Notes: generated by a model not told the origin, from the sequence alone. 14,494 nucleotides of DNA from JAZGDL01 sp036477795 (GCA_036477795.1 JAZGDL010000526.1:1-14494), one strand, 5' to 3'; shown: positions 1 to 6,926, counted from the first letter of the stretch. Program-made: numbers and translations.

Positions 1-596
1 CGGTTGTGACGCATTACCACAAAGGCGAGAGCTATGCGGAACGTGGTTGTCGGCACGGTGAAGAAGTCGATGGCGACGATGTCGGTCAGATGATTGTCCA
101 GGAATGTTCGCCAGGTCTGCGATGGGGTCTTGCGCTTCCGAATACGATACTTACGCACGGTTGCTTCGGACACCGTGTGACCCGACAGTGCGAGCTGGGA
201 CTGGATGCGCGGGACGCGCCAGTTCGGATTCTCTCGCGACATGCGGCGAATCAACCTTCGAATCTCCAGTTCGATCTTCGGCCGGCCGACTTTCCCAGCT
301 CGGGACTTACACCGCCGGAACAACTTGAAGCCGCTGCGGTGCCAGCGGGCTACGGTGTCTGGCTGTACGATGAGAAGGGCGGAACGCCAATTCGGCCAGA
401 TCTGGGATAGAATCGCCCAAAAGATCCGATCACGCTTCCGCAAGCGTGGACGTTTGGACTTATGCTGCCGGGCCGCAAGCTGCTGTCGCAAAGCGAGGTT
501 CTCGACGGCCAGCTCCGCTCGATCAAGGAACACCCCACGGATGAGCAGCAGCAAGAAACGAAGCGGGCCCACTTCGCAGCCTCCAAGAACCACCAT
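1..596 (-). CDS. Integrase-core (rve) transposase, 5' part, runs off the left edge
   Basis: Reading the minus strand from an ATG at 596 gives an open frame of about 198 codons with no stop before the window edge, and a stop just upstream of the ATG. The N-terminus is hydrophobic, then comes a charged stretch including ENLALRQQLAARQ. A helix-turn-helix-like region follows (VARWHRSGFKLF, then KVGRPKIELEIRRLIRRM and NPNWRVPRIQSQLALSGHTV). The start of an RNase-H-like integrase core follows (WRTFLDNHLTDIVAIDFFTV), whose Asp would be the first catalytic Asp of the DDE triad. This order is typical of integrase-core transposases common in Planctomycetes and Acidobacteria. The other two catalytic acidic residues lie outside the window, so activity cannot be judged. 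No terminal inverted repeat was identified. The family is a firm call; the IS group is not. Confidence 0.85.
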   Translation of the reverse strand, partial: MVVLGGCEVGPLRFLLLLIRGVFLDRAELAVENLALRQQLAARQHKSKRPRLRKRDRIFWAILSQIWPNWRSALLIVQPDTVARWHRSGFKLFRRCKSRAGKVGRPKIELEIRRLIRRMSRENPNWRVPRIQSQLALSGHTVSEATVRKYRIRKRKTPSQTWRTFLDNHLTDIVAIDFFTVPTTTFRIALAFVVMRHN

Positions 597-644
597 CAAG
601 GGTCGGAGAGCTTAGCGGTGGTCTCCCGAGCGTCAATCCGTAAG

Positions 645-676
645 TCGTTTATTGGCAAGGCGCACGGAATAAACGA
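645..676. repeat. Short inverted repeat between transposase and pseudopilin genes
   Basis: CGTTTATT at 646-653 is repeated as its reverse complement AATAAACG at 668-675, with one more pair outside (T645/A676) and a 14-nt loop. It lies upstream of both diverging genes, so it could be an operator or part of the end of the mobile element. There is no run of T, so a terminator is unlikely. Confidence 0.35.
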
Positions 677-705
677 TAGGGACAGTTGATGTTTCGGCCG
701 ATTTC

Positions 706-734
706 TTGTGCGGACAGCCGACCGGCGCTATGAT
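706..734 (+). promoter_or_regulatory. Candidate sigma70-like promoter for the pseudopilin gene
   Basis: TTGTGC at 706-711 and TATGAT at 729-734 are separated by 17 nt. The -10 matches the consensus in 5 of 6 positions and the -35 in 3 of 6. Initiation would fall near 741, about 40 nt upstream of the chosen start codon. This is a pattern match only. Confidence 0.35.
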
Positions 735-783
735 TGATCGAGCCGTAGGGTAGAGGGACATCCTCGGACGCTGGGTGACGCCA

Positions 784-1608
784 ATGGAAACATCTCGCGA
801 GATCAATATGCCTGTCCCATCTGACGTTCGACGAACCTGCCCTTGTGGTTTCACGTTGATCGAGCTTCTGGTGGTGGTCTCGATCATCGGTCTCTTGGTG
901 TCGATCCTGATGCCGTCGCTGGGGCGGGCCCGGGATCAGTCCAAGGCGGTGCACTGCCTGGCCCGCCTCAAGGACATGGGCAACGCCCTGGCGGCCTATG
1001 AGAACGATCATGATGACCTGATGCCGCCGGCGGCGTGGCGTCCCGATCCCGAAGACGAAGAGTTGGTCTACGGCTGGACGGAGATCCTTTTCAAATACAT
1101 CTATAAGTCGAAGGTCTACGACCCGCTGGCGGCGGAGCACGAATCGTTTCCGGTTCAGCGGAACATCGACCCGGAGCGCTGGTACGGATACTTCCTGTGC
1201 AAAGCCAGCCGTCACCATGGTGCCAACAGTGGGCACTACCGCGTGTACCTGCCGAGCTGGGTGATGGGCAGCTACGCGCTGGACGCCGACGAGCGATTCG
1301 ATATCCCAAACACCGTGCTCAACCCCTGGCATGCCGCTTCGCGCACGCACATTGCCGTGCAGATGCCGCTGATCGGGGACGCCAACGAGGAGTCGGAGCG
1401 CATTGACGGCAGCTTCATCGACGCCGCTGAAGCCAACACCGCGGGATCGGCGGGCTTCAACGGAAACCGGTTCAGCGACCGGCACTACGGGGGGACCAAT
1501 TTCCTTTTTCAGGACTTCCACGCCGCGACCATGGCCCAGCAGTACCGCAATCGCCTGGCCCAGGACGTTGATCTCAACGGCGTGACCGACGTAGCCGTTG
1601 ATCCGTGA
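784..1608 (+). CDS. Type II secretion pseudopilin-like protein with prepilin N-methylation signal
   Basis: This is an envelope pilin-like protein of 274 residues. The prepilin peptidase site is G22|FTLIELLVV, with Glu at position +5 and a hydrophobic helix to about residue 45 ending in PSLGRAR. The C-terminal half has H234 followed by nine residues and D244 in RHYGGTNFLFQDFH. This is the H-X9-DG element of planctomycete prepilin-like proteins, with Phe in place of the usual Gly. Near the end, DVDLNGVTD resembles a calcium-binding EF loop. I chose ATG 784 because GGGTGA lies 5 nt upstream; GTG 775 and ATG 808 are alternatives that only change leader length. No pilin assembly genes are adjacent, as is usual for these scattered, paralogous planctomycete genes. 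Substrate and role are unknown. Confidence 0.85.
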   Translation: METSREINMPVPSDVRRTCPCGFTLIELLVVVSIIGLLVSILMPSLGRARDQSKAVHCLARLKDMGNALAAYENDHDDLMPPAAWRPDPEDEELVYGWTEILFKYIYKSKVYDPLAAEHESFPVQRNIDPERWYGYFLCKASRHHGANSGHYRVYLPSWVMGSYALDADERFDIPNTVLNPWHAASRTHIAVQMPLIGDANEESERIDGSFIDAAEANTAGSAGFNGNRFSDRHYGGTNFLFQDFHAATMAQQYRNRLAQDVDLNGVTDVAVDP

Positions 1609-1945
1609 TACGAATCGGGCCGGCGCTGGTCTTTCGTCAACCTTGAAGCTGCGAGCTGCCCAACGGGAATGCGAGCCTCCCGCCGACTGGAGGGGCGAGG
1701 CTCCCGCCGAGCCTTGTGGAACGGACAGCTCGCCAGGAGGCTCGCCCTCCCGCGACGGTCGCCGAACCCGCACGGGAGGGCGAGGCTCCCGCCGAGCCTC
1801 AGGCGCGGTTGACGGTTATCTACACGGACTAGCCGCTCGCCGCCCGCGAACGCCGTTACCCGCTAAACACTAACCCCCCTGGAAGGGATGGTGCACCCAT
1901 CGATATTCGCGGACAAAGGCCGCTGAATAAACTCCGGAAAAAGGC
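1609..1945. other. Intergenic DNA with a GC-rich repeat, no gene seen
   Basis: I see no credible coding region on either strand between the pseudopilin stop and the promoter at 1946. The first half is occupied by the GC-rich repeat described at 1693-1799. The remainder, to 1945, shows no recognisable structure. Confidence 0.5.
1693..1799. repeat. Dispersed GC-rich repeat: 22-nt direct copies and a 12-bp inverted pair
   Basis: An identical 22-nt segment, beginning GGGCGAGGCTCC and ending GCCGAGCCT, occurs at 1693-1714 and 1778-1799. Between them, CTCGCCCTCCCG at 1741-1752 is the exact reverse complement of 1773-1784, giving a 12-bp stem with a 20-nt loop. A degenerate related copy (GCGAGCCTCCCGCCGA) sits near 1671-1686. 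I recall similar motifs as dispersed intergenic repeats in planctomycete genomes. The stem could also act downstream of the pseudopilin gene as a transcription barrier. Confidence 0.65.
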
Positions 1946-1974
1946 TTGACCGCGATCGCGTCGCCTGATAAGAT
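1946..1974 (+). promoter_or_regulatory. Strong sigma70-like promoter for the 2202 gene
   Basis: TTGACC at 1946-1951 (5 of 6 to consensus) and TAAGAT at 1969-1974 (4 of 6) are separated by exactly 17 nt, in an A-rich upstream context (GGAAAAAGGC). Initiation is expected near 1981, leaving a leader of about 220 nt before the ATG at 2202. Confidence 0.6.
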
Positions 1975-2003
1975 CAGGCTCTAAAGTCACGTTAGCGATA
2001 ATA

Positions 2004-2130
2004 CGGTAGTTTCGCGCGGGCGCGACGGCCATGAGTTACAGGGGCCGGAGAGACCGCCGCACCTCACACTAACTACCGCAACAGTAATAGAGCAATAGAG
2101 AGTAACTCGGGCCAGGGAACAGGACTGGCC
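2004..2130 (+). promoter_or_regulatory. Candidate structured 5' leader RNA with crossing stems
   Basis: CGGTAGTT at 2004-2011 can pair with AACTACCG at 2071-2078 (8 bp). GAGTTAC at 2033-2039 can pair with GTAACTC at 2102-2108 (7 bp). The two stems interleave, so together they would make an H-type pseudoknot. A third hairpin, GGCCAG 2110-2115 with CTGGCC 2125-2130, follows directly. It matches no riboswitch class I can recognise. It is supported only by complementarity within one sequence. Confidence 0.3.
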
Positions 2131-2201
2131 TCCGTGGAATCCGCGCCAAGAGCGGGGCCACCCGGCCCTATCGACCATTGACACAAAGAAAGGATGAGAC
2201 A

Positions 2202-4130
2202 ATGGAAGGTAAACAGATCAATTCAACTGCCTGGCACGTTCTTGCGGTGCTGCTGCCAATCGCGTTGGGCAGCACCTGCGTCCTGGGAGAGACCGTTTTC
2301 TATGACGGTTTTGACAGAGATCTTTCGCAGTGGAACATCTGGTTCCAGAACAACTACACGGCTGTGATCACGGGTTCGGACGGGAGCCCGCCCCCGAGCC
2401 TGTTCCTCGATGATTTTGGAGGGTTTGGAACGTACGCTACTTCCAAGCAGACGTTCAACTACGTGGGAAGAACGGTTGTCATCTCGGCGGACATGAGGCA
2501 TGACCATGGGGATCCCCTGCCCGATGATCAGCAGTACGCGACATTGTATCTGGCAAAGCAGAACACACATGTGGCCGGGGGGAATATCGTCCGGTTCTAT
2601 GTCAGAGGAAGCACCCACCCGAATCCCAACACGGTCAGTTGCAGCGTGCTTTACGACGACGGTGGAGGAGAGACCTGGGAGCACAGCCCGTTGCTGGCGA
2701 TTCCGAGCGGGGACGGGTGGCATAACGCGAAGATGGTCATCAGAAGTGACGGGATCGTTGATTTCTACGTTGACCACCAATGGGTCTACACGAGTACCCA
2801 CGCGATCATACCCGCCTATGACGGTCAGGCGGCCGTCGAGGTAGGCGAAAGGAAGAGCCTCTACGACAACGTAACGATCGTCGAGCCTCTCTTCTGCGAA
2901 GATTTCCGTGGGGATCTTTCGCAATGGAACATCTGGTTCCAGGGGCTCTACACGGCTGTGATCACGGGTTCGGATGGGAACCCGCCGCCGAGCCTGTTCC
3001 TGGATGATTTCACGAACTGGGGCACCTATGCCACGTCAAAGCAGACGATCAGCTATGCAGGTAGAGTAGTCGCCGTCTCGGCGGACATGAGGCATGACAA
3101 TGCCACACCCCTTCTTGATCAACGGTTCGCAACATTATATTTGGCGAAACAGACCACGCACGCGCCCGGGGAGAATATCGTCCGGTTCCATATCAGAGGA
3201 AGCGCCCACCCGAGCCTTCCCAATACGGCCTCCTGCTGCGTGCTGTACGACGACGGCGGAACGGAGACGTGGGAGTGCAGCCCTGCTCTCGCAATTCCGA
3301 GCGGCGACGGGTGGCATAACGCGAAGATGGTCATCAGAAGTTACGGGATCGTTGATTTCTACGTCGACCAACAATGGGTCTACACGAGTACCCAAGCGAT
3401 TATACCTGCGTATGACGCCCAGGCGGTCGTCGAGGTAGGCGAGAGGAAGAGCCTCTACGACAATATCTGTGTCGTGATCGACCAACCACCGGCGGTTCTC
3501 CCACCCAACGTGACGGGTGGTATTGCCTCGCGCTACATCCGGATCGAGCCGAAGACGGCCATGCTGCGCGGGGCCGCCGCGGAGCCGATGGCCCTCCGCA
3601 TCGAGTGCGGGACCGTCACCGAATGGGTGGAGTTGATCCGAACGGATTACCCAGAGGACCCGGCTGGAACTGTTAAGGTCAACATCGGCGTAGGAAGGGA
3701 TACTTGTGATGATTCCTACTTCCTCAAGCCGGATGCATGGACCAGCAGCGGCGCCAACGTCCTGTACGTGACCGGGTTGTCGGTGCCGCCCGGCTCGAAA
3801 CCAGACGTGTGGGCGGTGGTAGGCAACTGCGCCTTTCACGAGGACTCGGATTACCCGGCGACATTGGCGCTGTCGACATGGAGTTACTGCGACTCCAGCA
3901 ACGACGGGCAGGTGACCTTCTTTGCTGACTTGTTCAGGCAGTTCAGCAACACTGCCGGCGCCGGCTCGCCGTTCTTCACGGGGCCGGACCTGGGTTGCGA
4001 GGTGGATACGCAGGGCGATACGCCCACCGTGCCGGACCAGCAGGTGACCTTCTTCGCCGACATCTTCAAATGTTTCGGTGCCACCGCCGCGGGCGGGGGT
4101 GACACATGGACGGGGCCGACGTGTCCGTAG
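2202..4130 (+). CDS. Secreted protein: two tandem LamG-like units and a dockerin-like C-terminus
   Basis: This is a 642-residue exported protein of unknown substrate. ATG 2202 is chosen because AAAGGATGAG lies just upstream; it opens a signal peptide with probable cleavage after residue 29. Residues ~32-228 and ~229-425 are two copies of the same module. Shared blocks include LSQWNIWFQ, TAVITGSDG, PPPSLFLDDF, SADMRHD, IPSGDGWHNAKMVIRS and VEVGERKSLYDN. The fold looks like a concanavalin A/LamG-type beta-sandwich; this is inferred from pattern, not proven. Residues ~430-560 are a beta-rich linker containing YIRIEP and ALRIE. The tail (563-642) has two copies of QVTFFAD(L/I)F, the first preceded by DSSNDG, which resembles planctomycete dockerin-type calcium-binding repeats. 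No cohesin partner is in the window. It is transcribed alone from the 1946 promoter and ends at a heptad-repeat hairpin. Confidence 0.8.
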   Translation: MEGKQINSTAWHVLAVLLPIALGSTCVLGETVFYDGFDRDLSQWNIWFQNNYTAVITGSDGSPPPSLFLDDFGGFGTYATSKQTFNYVGRTVVISADMRHDHGDPLPDDQQYATLYLAKQNTHVAGGNIVRFYVRGSTHPNPNTVSCSVLYDDGGGETWEHSPLLAIPSGDGWHNAKMVIRSDGIVDFYVDHQWVYTSTHAIIPAYDGQAAVEVGERKSLYDNVTIVEPLFCEDFRGDLSQWNIWFQGLYTAVITGSDGNPPPSLFLDDFTNWGTYATSKQTISYAGRVVAVSADMRHDNATPLLDQRFATLYLAKQTTHAPGENIVRFHIRGSAHPSLPNTASCCVLYDDGGTETWECSPALAIPSGDGWHNAKMVIRSYGIVDFYVDQQWVYTSTQAIIPAYDAQAVVEVGERKSLYDNICVVIDQPPAVLPPNVTGGIASRYIRIEPKTAMLRGAAAEPMALRIECGTVTEWVELIRTDYPEDPAGTVKVNIGVGRDTCDDSYFLKPDAWTSSGANVLYVTGLSVPPGSKPDVWAVVGNCAFHEDSDYPATLALSTWSYCDSSNDGQVTFFADLFRQFSNTAGAGSPFFTGPDLGCEVDTQGDTPTVPDQQVTFFADIFKCFGATAAGGGDTWTGPTCP

Positions 4131-4133
4131 GGG

Positions 4134-4231
4134 AGGTTGAAGGTTAAAAGTTGAAGGTTGAAAGTTGAAGGTTGAAAGTTGAAAGTCGGTCCTTGGAACC
4201 TTTAACCTTTAACCTTTAACCTTCCAACCTT
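4134..4231. repeat. Heptanucleotide array with central inversion; possible bidirectional terminator
   Basis: From 4134 the DNA runs in 7-nt units: AGGTTGA, AGGTTAA and AAGTTGA variants repeat to 4182. After a short centre (4183-4196) the inverse units AACCTTT x3, AACCTTC and CAACCTT run to 4231. The transcript can fold, with G-U pairs, into a hairpin of more than 30 bp on either strand. It fills almost the whole gap between two convergent genes ending at 4130 and 4254, so it is well placed to end both transcripts. The sequence and period are directly visible; the terminator role is inferred. Confidence 0.75.
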
Positions 4232-4253
4232 GAGTTGCAGTGAGACGGTGTTG

Positions 4254-5714
4254 CTACCTGGCGGCTTTTTCGTATCGGGCTAACGCTTCGGCAAGGGATG
4301 CCCGGGCCAGATCAAGATCGCACTTGGCGATGGCTTGCTTTTGCAGGGCCGCCGCTTCGGCGACCGCCCCGTTGGCGAACTTGGCCAGCGCCAGGGTTTC
4401 CAATTGTGACCATCCATCGCCGCCGTCGGCCTTGTACATCGCTTCCGCAGACGCCAGGGCCAGTTGATTGTACTTGCCCTCATAGATCTCATCGTTGAGC
4501 AGGCCCCAGGCAAAAGCGTTGAGAAAATCCGCATCGTTGACGGCCACTCGTATCAGTTTGTGGCCCAGGGCTGTGGCAGCGACGACGTCCTTTCTGCACG
4601 TGCTCAGGATGTAGAACTTGGATAGGTAATGCTGCGGCTGGTCGGGTTCGGCTTGGATGGCCAGGTCGATGGCGTTGACGGCCAAGTCCGTGCCGTACTT
4701 GGCGTGCGCCGGCGACGACAGAATACCGGCGAAGTGGTTAAGGCGGAGTGCATCTCCTTTGAGAAGTTCAATGGTTTTCGGTGCCAGGGCGAGGGCTTCC
4801 GCCCGCCGACCAGCAGCCGCCAGCGCCTCGAACGAGGCCATGGAAACGTCCCGGTTTTGCGGCGCCTCATGGCGGGCTTTTTCCAGGGCGACGACTACAA
4901 TCCTGTTGTAGCCCTGCCGGTCGGTCTCGCTGAGCACCTGGGAAGCGAGTTCAGCGGTCTTGTCGGGGGCGCCGGCAGCCACTTCGAATGCACGGCGGAG
5001 GCTCTGCATTGCTCCTTCGCGGTCAGCGAGGAAGCTTGACTGCACCAGCCATTTTTGCAGCCAGCGATCCGCGCTTCGGGGCTTGAGGGCGATTATCTCA
5101 TCGATGGCCTGGACCAGTTTATTCCATTCGCCGTGCATGGCGAAACGCTGCACCCGGCTGTCGATCCGGGCGATCTTGCGGGCCAACTCCAGATCGTACG
5201 TGCCGGCGACCATCTCGGCGAGGACTTCGTCCAGGTCATCCGGATAGCCGATCCATGCGATGCGACCGGACTTGTCGATCGCGAACGCCGTCGGAATGCC
5301 ATCCTGCTCCGCGGCGGTCATGTAAGAGTTGTATACCCGGCCGGTGGCATCGAAGCCGACCGCGTAGTCCATCAGATCGCCCCATTCACGGACGAACTTC
5401 CGGACCGTTTGCAGCGTATTGGCTGGATCATGCTCGGTGACGCCGACGATGCGGACGTCTTTGTCGGCGTATTGATGCTGCAATTTGGTTAGATGGGGGA
5501 TGCTGGCCAAGCACGACTGACACCAGGTCGCCCAGAACTCGACGACGATGATGTGCTTGCCTTTGGCGGCTGCCAAATCGATGGGCTGGCCCTTAATCCA
5601 ATCTGACACGGACAGCGTCGGCGCGGATGAGCCGATTTCGAGCGTCTGGGCGGCGGCGGGGACGATGAACGCCCCCAACGTGACGGCGAGTGGTGCGAAC
5701 TTGATGGATTTCAT
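4254..5714 (-). CDS. Exported TlpA-like thioredoxin with a helical-repeat C-terminal half
   Basis: This is a 486-residue periplasmic thiol-disulfide oxidoreductase-like protein. ATG 5714 is preceded by GGGAGCAG at good spacing and opens a signal peptide cut after PAAA (residue 22). Residues ~25-165 form a redoxin/TlpA domain with the active site ATWCQSC (C65, C68) and the cis-proline loop GIPTAF (P141). Residues ~180-486 are Ala/Leu-rich paired helices (AIDEIIALKP, ALALAPKTIELL, AIDLAIQAEPDQP), consistent with TPR-like repeats for protein contacts. Combining a WCxxC domain with such repeats is common in planctomycete envelope proteins. The substrate could be cytochrome c apoproteins or other exported thiol proteins. 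No cytochrome maturation genes are adjacent, so this stays open. The gene stands alone and is convergent with the 2202 gene. Confidence 0.85.
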   Translation of the reverse strand: MKSIKFAPLAVTLGAFIVPAAAQTLEIGSSAPTLSVSDWIKGQPIDLAAAKGKHIIVVEFWATWCQSCLASIPHLTKLQHQYADKDVRIVGVTEHDPANTLQTVRKFVREWGDLMDYAVGFDATGRVYNSYMTAAEQDGIPTAFAIDKSGRIAWIGYPDDLDEVLAEMVAGTYDLELARKIARIDSRVQRFAMHGEWNKLVQAIDEIIALKPRSADRWLQKWLVQSSFLADREGAMQSLRRAFEVAAGAPDKTAELASQVLSETDRQGYNRIVVVALEKARHEAPQNRDVSMASFEALAAAGRRAEALALAPKTIELLKGDALRLNHFAGILSSPAHAKYGTDLAVNAIDLAIQAEPDQPQHYLSKFYILSTCRKDVVAATALGHKLIRVAVNDADFLNAFAWGLLNDEIYEGKYNQLALASAEAMYKADGGDGWSQLETLALAKFANGAVAEAAALQKQAIAKCDLDLARASLAEALARYEKAAR

Positions 5715-5741
5715 ACACTGCTCCCGCGATCGTTGCACGTT

Positions 5742-5769
5742 ATCCTACATTGGATTTGTCGGATGTCAC
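5742..5769 (-). promoter_or_regulatory. Candidate promoter for the thioredoxin-like gene
   Basis: On the minus strand GTGACA (5769-5764) and TAGGAT (5747-5742) are 16 nt apart, matching 5 and 4 of 6 consensus bases. Initiation near 5735 would give a leader of about 20 nt. This is a pattern match only. Confidence 0.3.
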
Positions 5770-5834
5770 AGCGGGTAACGCCGGAATCGCGATTGCCAGA
5801 TACCGCCGGTCGGGCTAATGTACGTAAATACCAG

Positions 5835-5897
5835 AGGCACGAAGGCACGGAGGCACGGAGGGGAGGACAGAGGGACGAAGGGAATCGTCAATCGTCA
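5835..5897. repeat. Short tandem repeats: 8-nt and 7-nt units
   Basis: Three tandem 8-mers (AGGCACGA, AGGCACGG, AGGCACGG) lie at 5835-5858, followed by a looser G/A-rich stretch. ATCGTCA is then repeated twice at 5884-5897. No coding region is credible here. Together with the next array these fill the 349-nt gap between the divergent genes starting at 5714 and 6064. Confidence 0.6.
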
Positions 5898-5912
5898 ATA
5901 AAGGTAAGCGTT

Positions 5913-6027
5913 CAGCCATCAGCAGTCAGCCATCAGCCATCAGCAGTCAGTAGTCAGCGATCTGGCTGATTGCTGAAAGCTGACCCCTGATGGCTGTCCG
6001 CTGAAAGCTAACCGCTGAAAGCTGACC
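5913..6027. repeat. Second heptanucleotide array with central inversion
   Basis: From 5913 there are seven consecutive 7-mers of the form CAGNNNT (CAGCCAT, CAGCAGT, CAGTAGT, CAGCGAT). From 5962 to 6024 there are nine 7-mers mostly ending in GCTG or GCTA (CTGGCTG, ATTGCTG, AAAGCTG, ATGGCTG). The second block is the reverse complement type of the first, and the phase stays at 7 nt throughout. It sits between divergent genes, so unlike the array at 4134 it cannot serve as a shared terminator. Confidence 0.75.
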
Positions 6028-6063
6028 AATTAAGTTGGTTCCAATCGCTGGGGAGCGACGGTG

Positions 6064-6741
6064 ATGGCGCGGAATCATCCGGGTGTTTTGAGGTTTATGG
6101 GAACGTTCCTGCGGCAGCCCGATGTGGTGGGCGCAGTTCTTCCCAGCTCGCGACGATTGGCTGAGCATCTCATACGCCCGTTCAAGCAACGCACGCGTCC
6201 CGCGAAGGTGCTGGAACTCGGGGCGGGCACCGGCGCTGTGACCATGCCACTGGGGCATGAATTGGGGCCCGAGGACGAACTGGACATCTTTGAGATCCAG
6301 CCGGAGTTGGTCCACCATCTTGAAAAGCAGGTACTCTCACAACCGCAATTTGACCGGGCCCGTCGCGAGGGGCGGGTGAAGCTGTACGGCCGGGCCGTTC
6401 AGGAAATCGGCACGGACCGCCGATATGATTTCGTCATTTCGGGTCTTCCCTTTACGGCATTTGACGAGTCCCAACTGAGCAGCGTGCTGGCCTTGTTGCC
6501 TGCCATCGTCATGCCCGGAGGGATCTTCAGTTATTTTGAATACGTCGCGTTGCGGCGACTGCGGTCGCTGGGCTCGTTCGGCACGGCGCGGCGCCGCCGC
6601 CGAGCCGTGGACGCGATCCTTGACGATTACATCGAACGGTTTGAGATCGACCGCCGGACGGTATTAGCCAACTTCCCGCCCGCCTTTGCACGCCATTGGC
6701 GATTCGATGCTCCGCAGGGGGCGACGCTACGTCAGCGTTGA
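6064..6741 (+). CDS. SAM-dependent methyltransferase, phospholipid N-methyltransferase (PmtA-like) type
   Basis: This is a 225-residue class I methyltransferase. The opening FLRQPDVVGAVLPSSRRLAEHL is characteristic of the COG3963/PmtA group, which methylates phosphatidylethanolamine on the way to phosphatidylcholine; some relatives are annotated as rRNA adenine methyltransferase-like. SAM-binding motif I is VLELGAGTGAVT (residues 49-60), the acidic motif II is DELDIFEIQ, and SGLPFTAF (near 130) is the motif IV loop. ATG 6064 is chosen because GGGAG at 6051-6055 is 8 nt upstream; GTG 6061 overlaps it. The C-terminal third is Arg-rich (RRLRSLGSFGTARRRRR), which would suit contact with acidic membrane lipids. 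There are no lipid genes nearby, so the substrate is inferred from family only. Confidence 0.75.
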   Translation: MARNHPGVLRFMGTFLRQPDVVGAVLPSSRRLAEHLIRPFKQRTRPAKVLELGAGTGAVTMPLGHELGPEDELDIFEIQPELVHHLEKQVLSQPQFDRARREGRVKLYGRAVQEIGTDRRYDFVISGLPFTAFDESQLSSVLALLPAIVMPGGIFSYFEYVALRRLRSLGSFGTARRRRRAVDAILDDYIERFEIDRRTVLANFPPAFARHWRFDAPQGATLRQR

Positions 6742-6810
6742 GCGGACGGTCTCGCAACCTCGCGGTGTATCGCGTACGATCGCTTCAAAAGATAGCACCG
6801 CTGGTGCAAT

Positions 6811-6926
6811 GGCGGGTGGCCCATGTCCCCCCATGTCCTTTGGAGATGGGGGACACGATGGTATACGCTCAGGTGAACCGCCCGACAATCATCGGCTCTC
6901 CCACCTCTAAAGGAGGCGGGCCGCCC
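6811..6926 (+). repeat. Dispersed repeat, copy A
   Basis: About 115 nt, starting GGCGGGTGGCCCATGTCC, that recurs in inverted orientation at 11192-11300 (copy B). The core ATGGGGGAC through ATCATCGGCTC is about 85 % identical, with only scattered substitutions. Copy A has an extra CCATGTCC unit. In one frame both copies encode MGD.M.YA.VNRP.IIGS. The core differences fall largely at first codon positions and change residues, so coding is not supported. No gene overlaps it. Confidence 0.7.

Noticed and set aside
649..1773. Long open frame on the minus strand opposite the pseudopilin gene
   Set aside because: It is antisense to a clearly recognisable pseudopilin and reads through the GC-rich repeat. 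The protein is His/Arg/Val-rich with no family features or ribosome site.
1981..2201. Cyclic di-GMP (GEMM) riboswitch in the leader of the 2202 gene
   Set aside because: The conserved GEMM bases and tandem-hairpin layout are absent; only unassigned complementarity is present.
4134..4231. CRISPR array
   Set aside because: The repeats are 7 nt with no spacers, invert in the centre, and have no cas genes nearby.
6811..6926. Shared peptide MGD.M.YA.VNRP.IIGS in both dispersed repeat copies as a small protein family
   Set aside because: Differences between copies lie largely at first codon positions and change residues, there is no ribosome site in common, and the reading context differs between copies.
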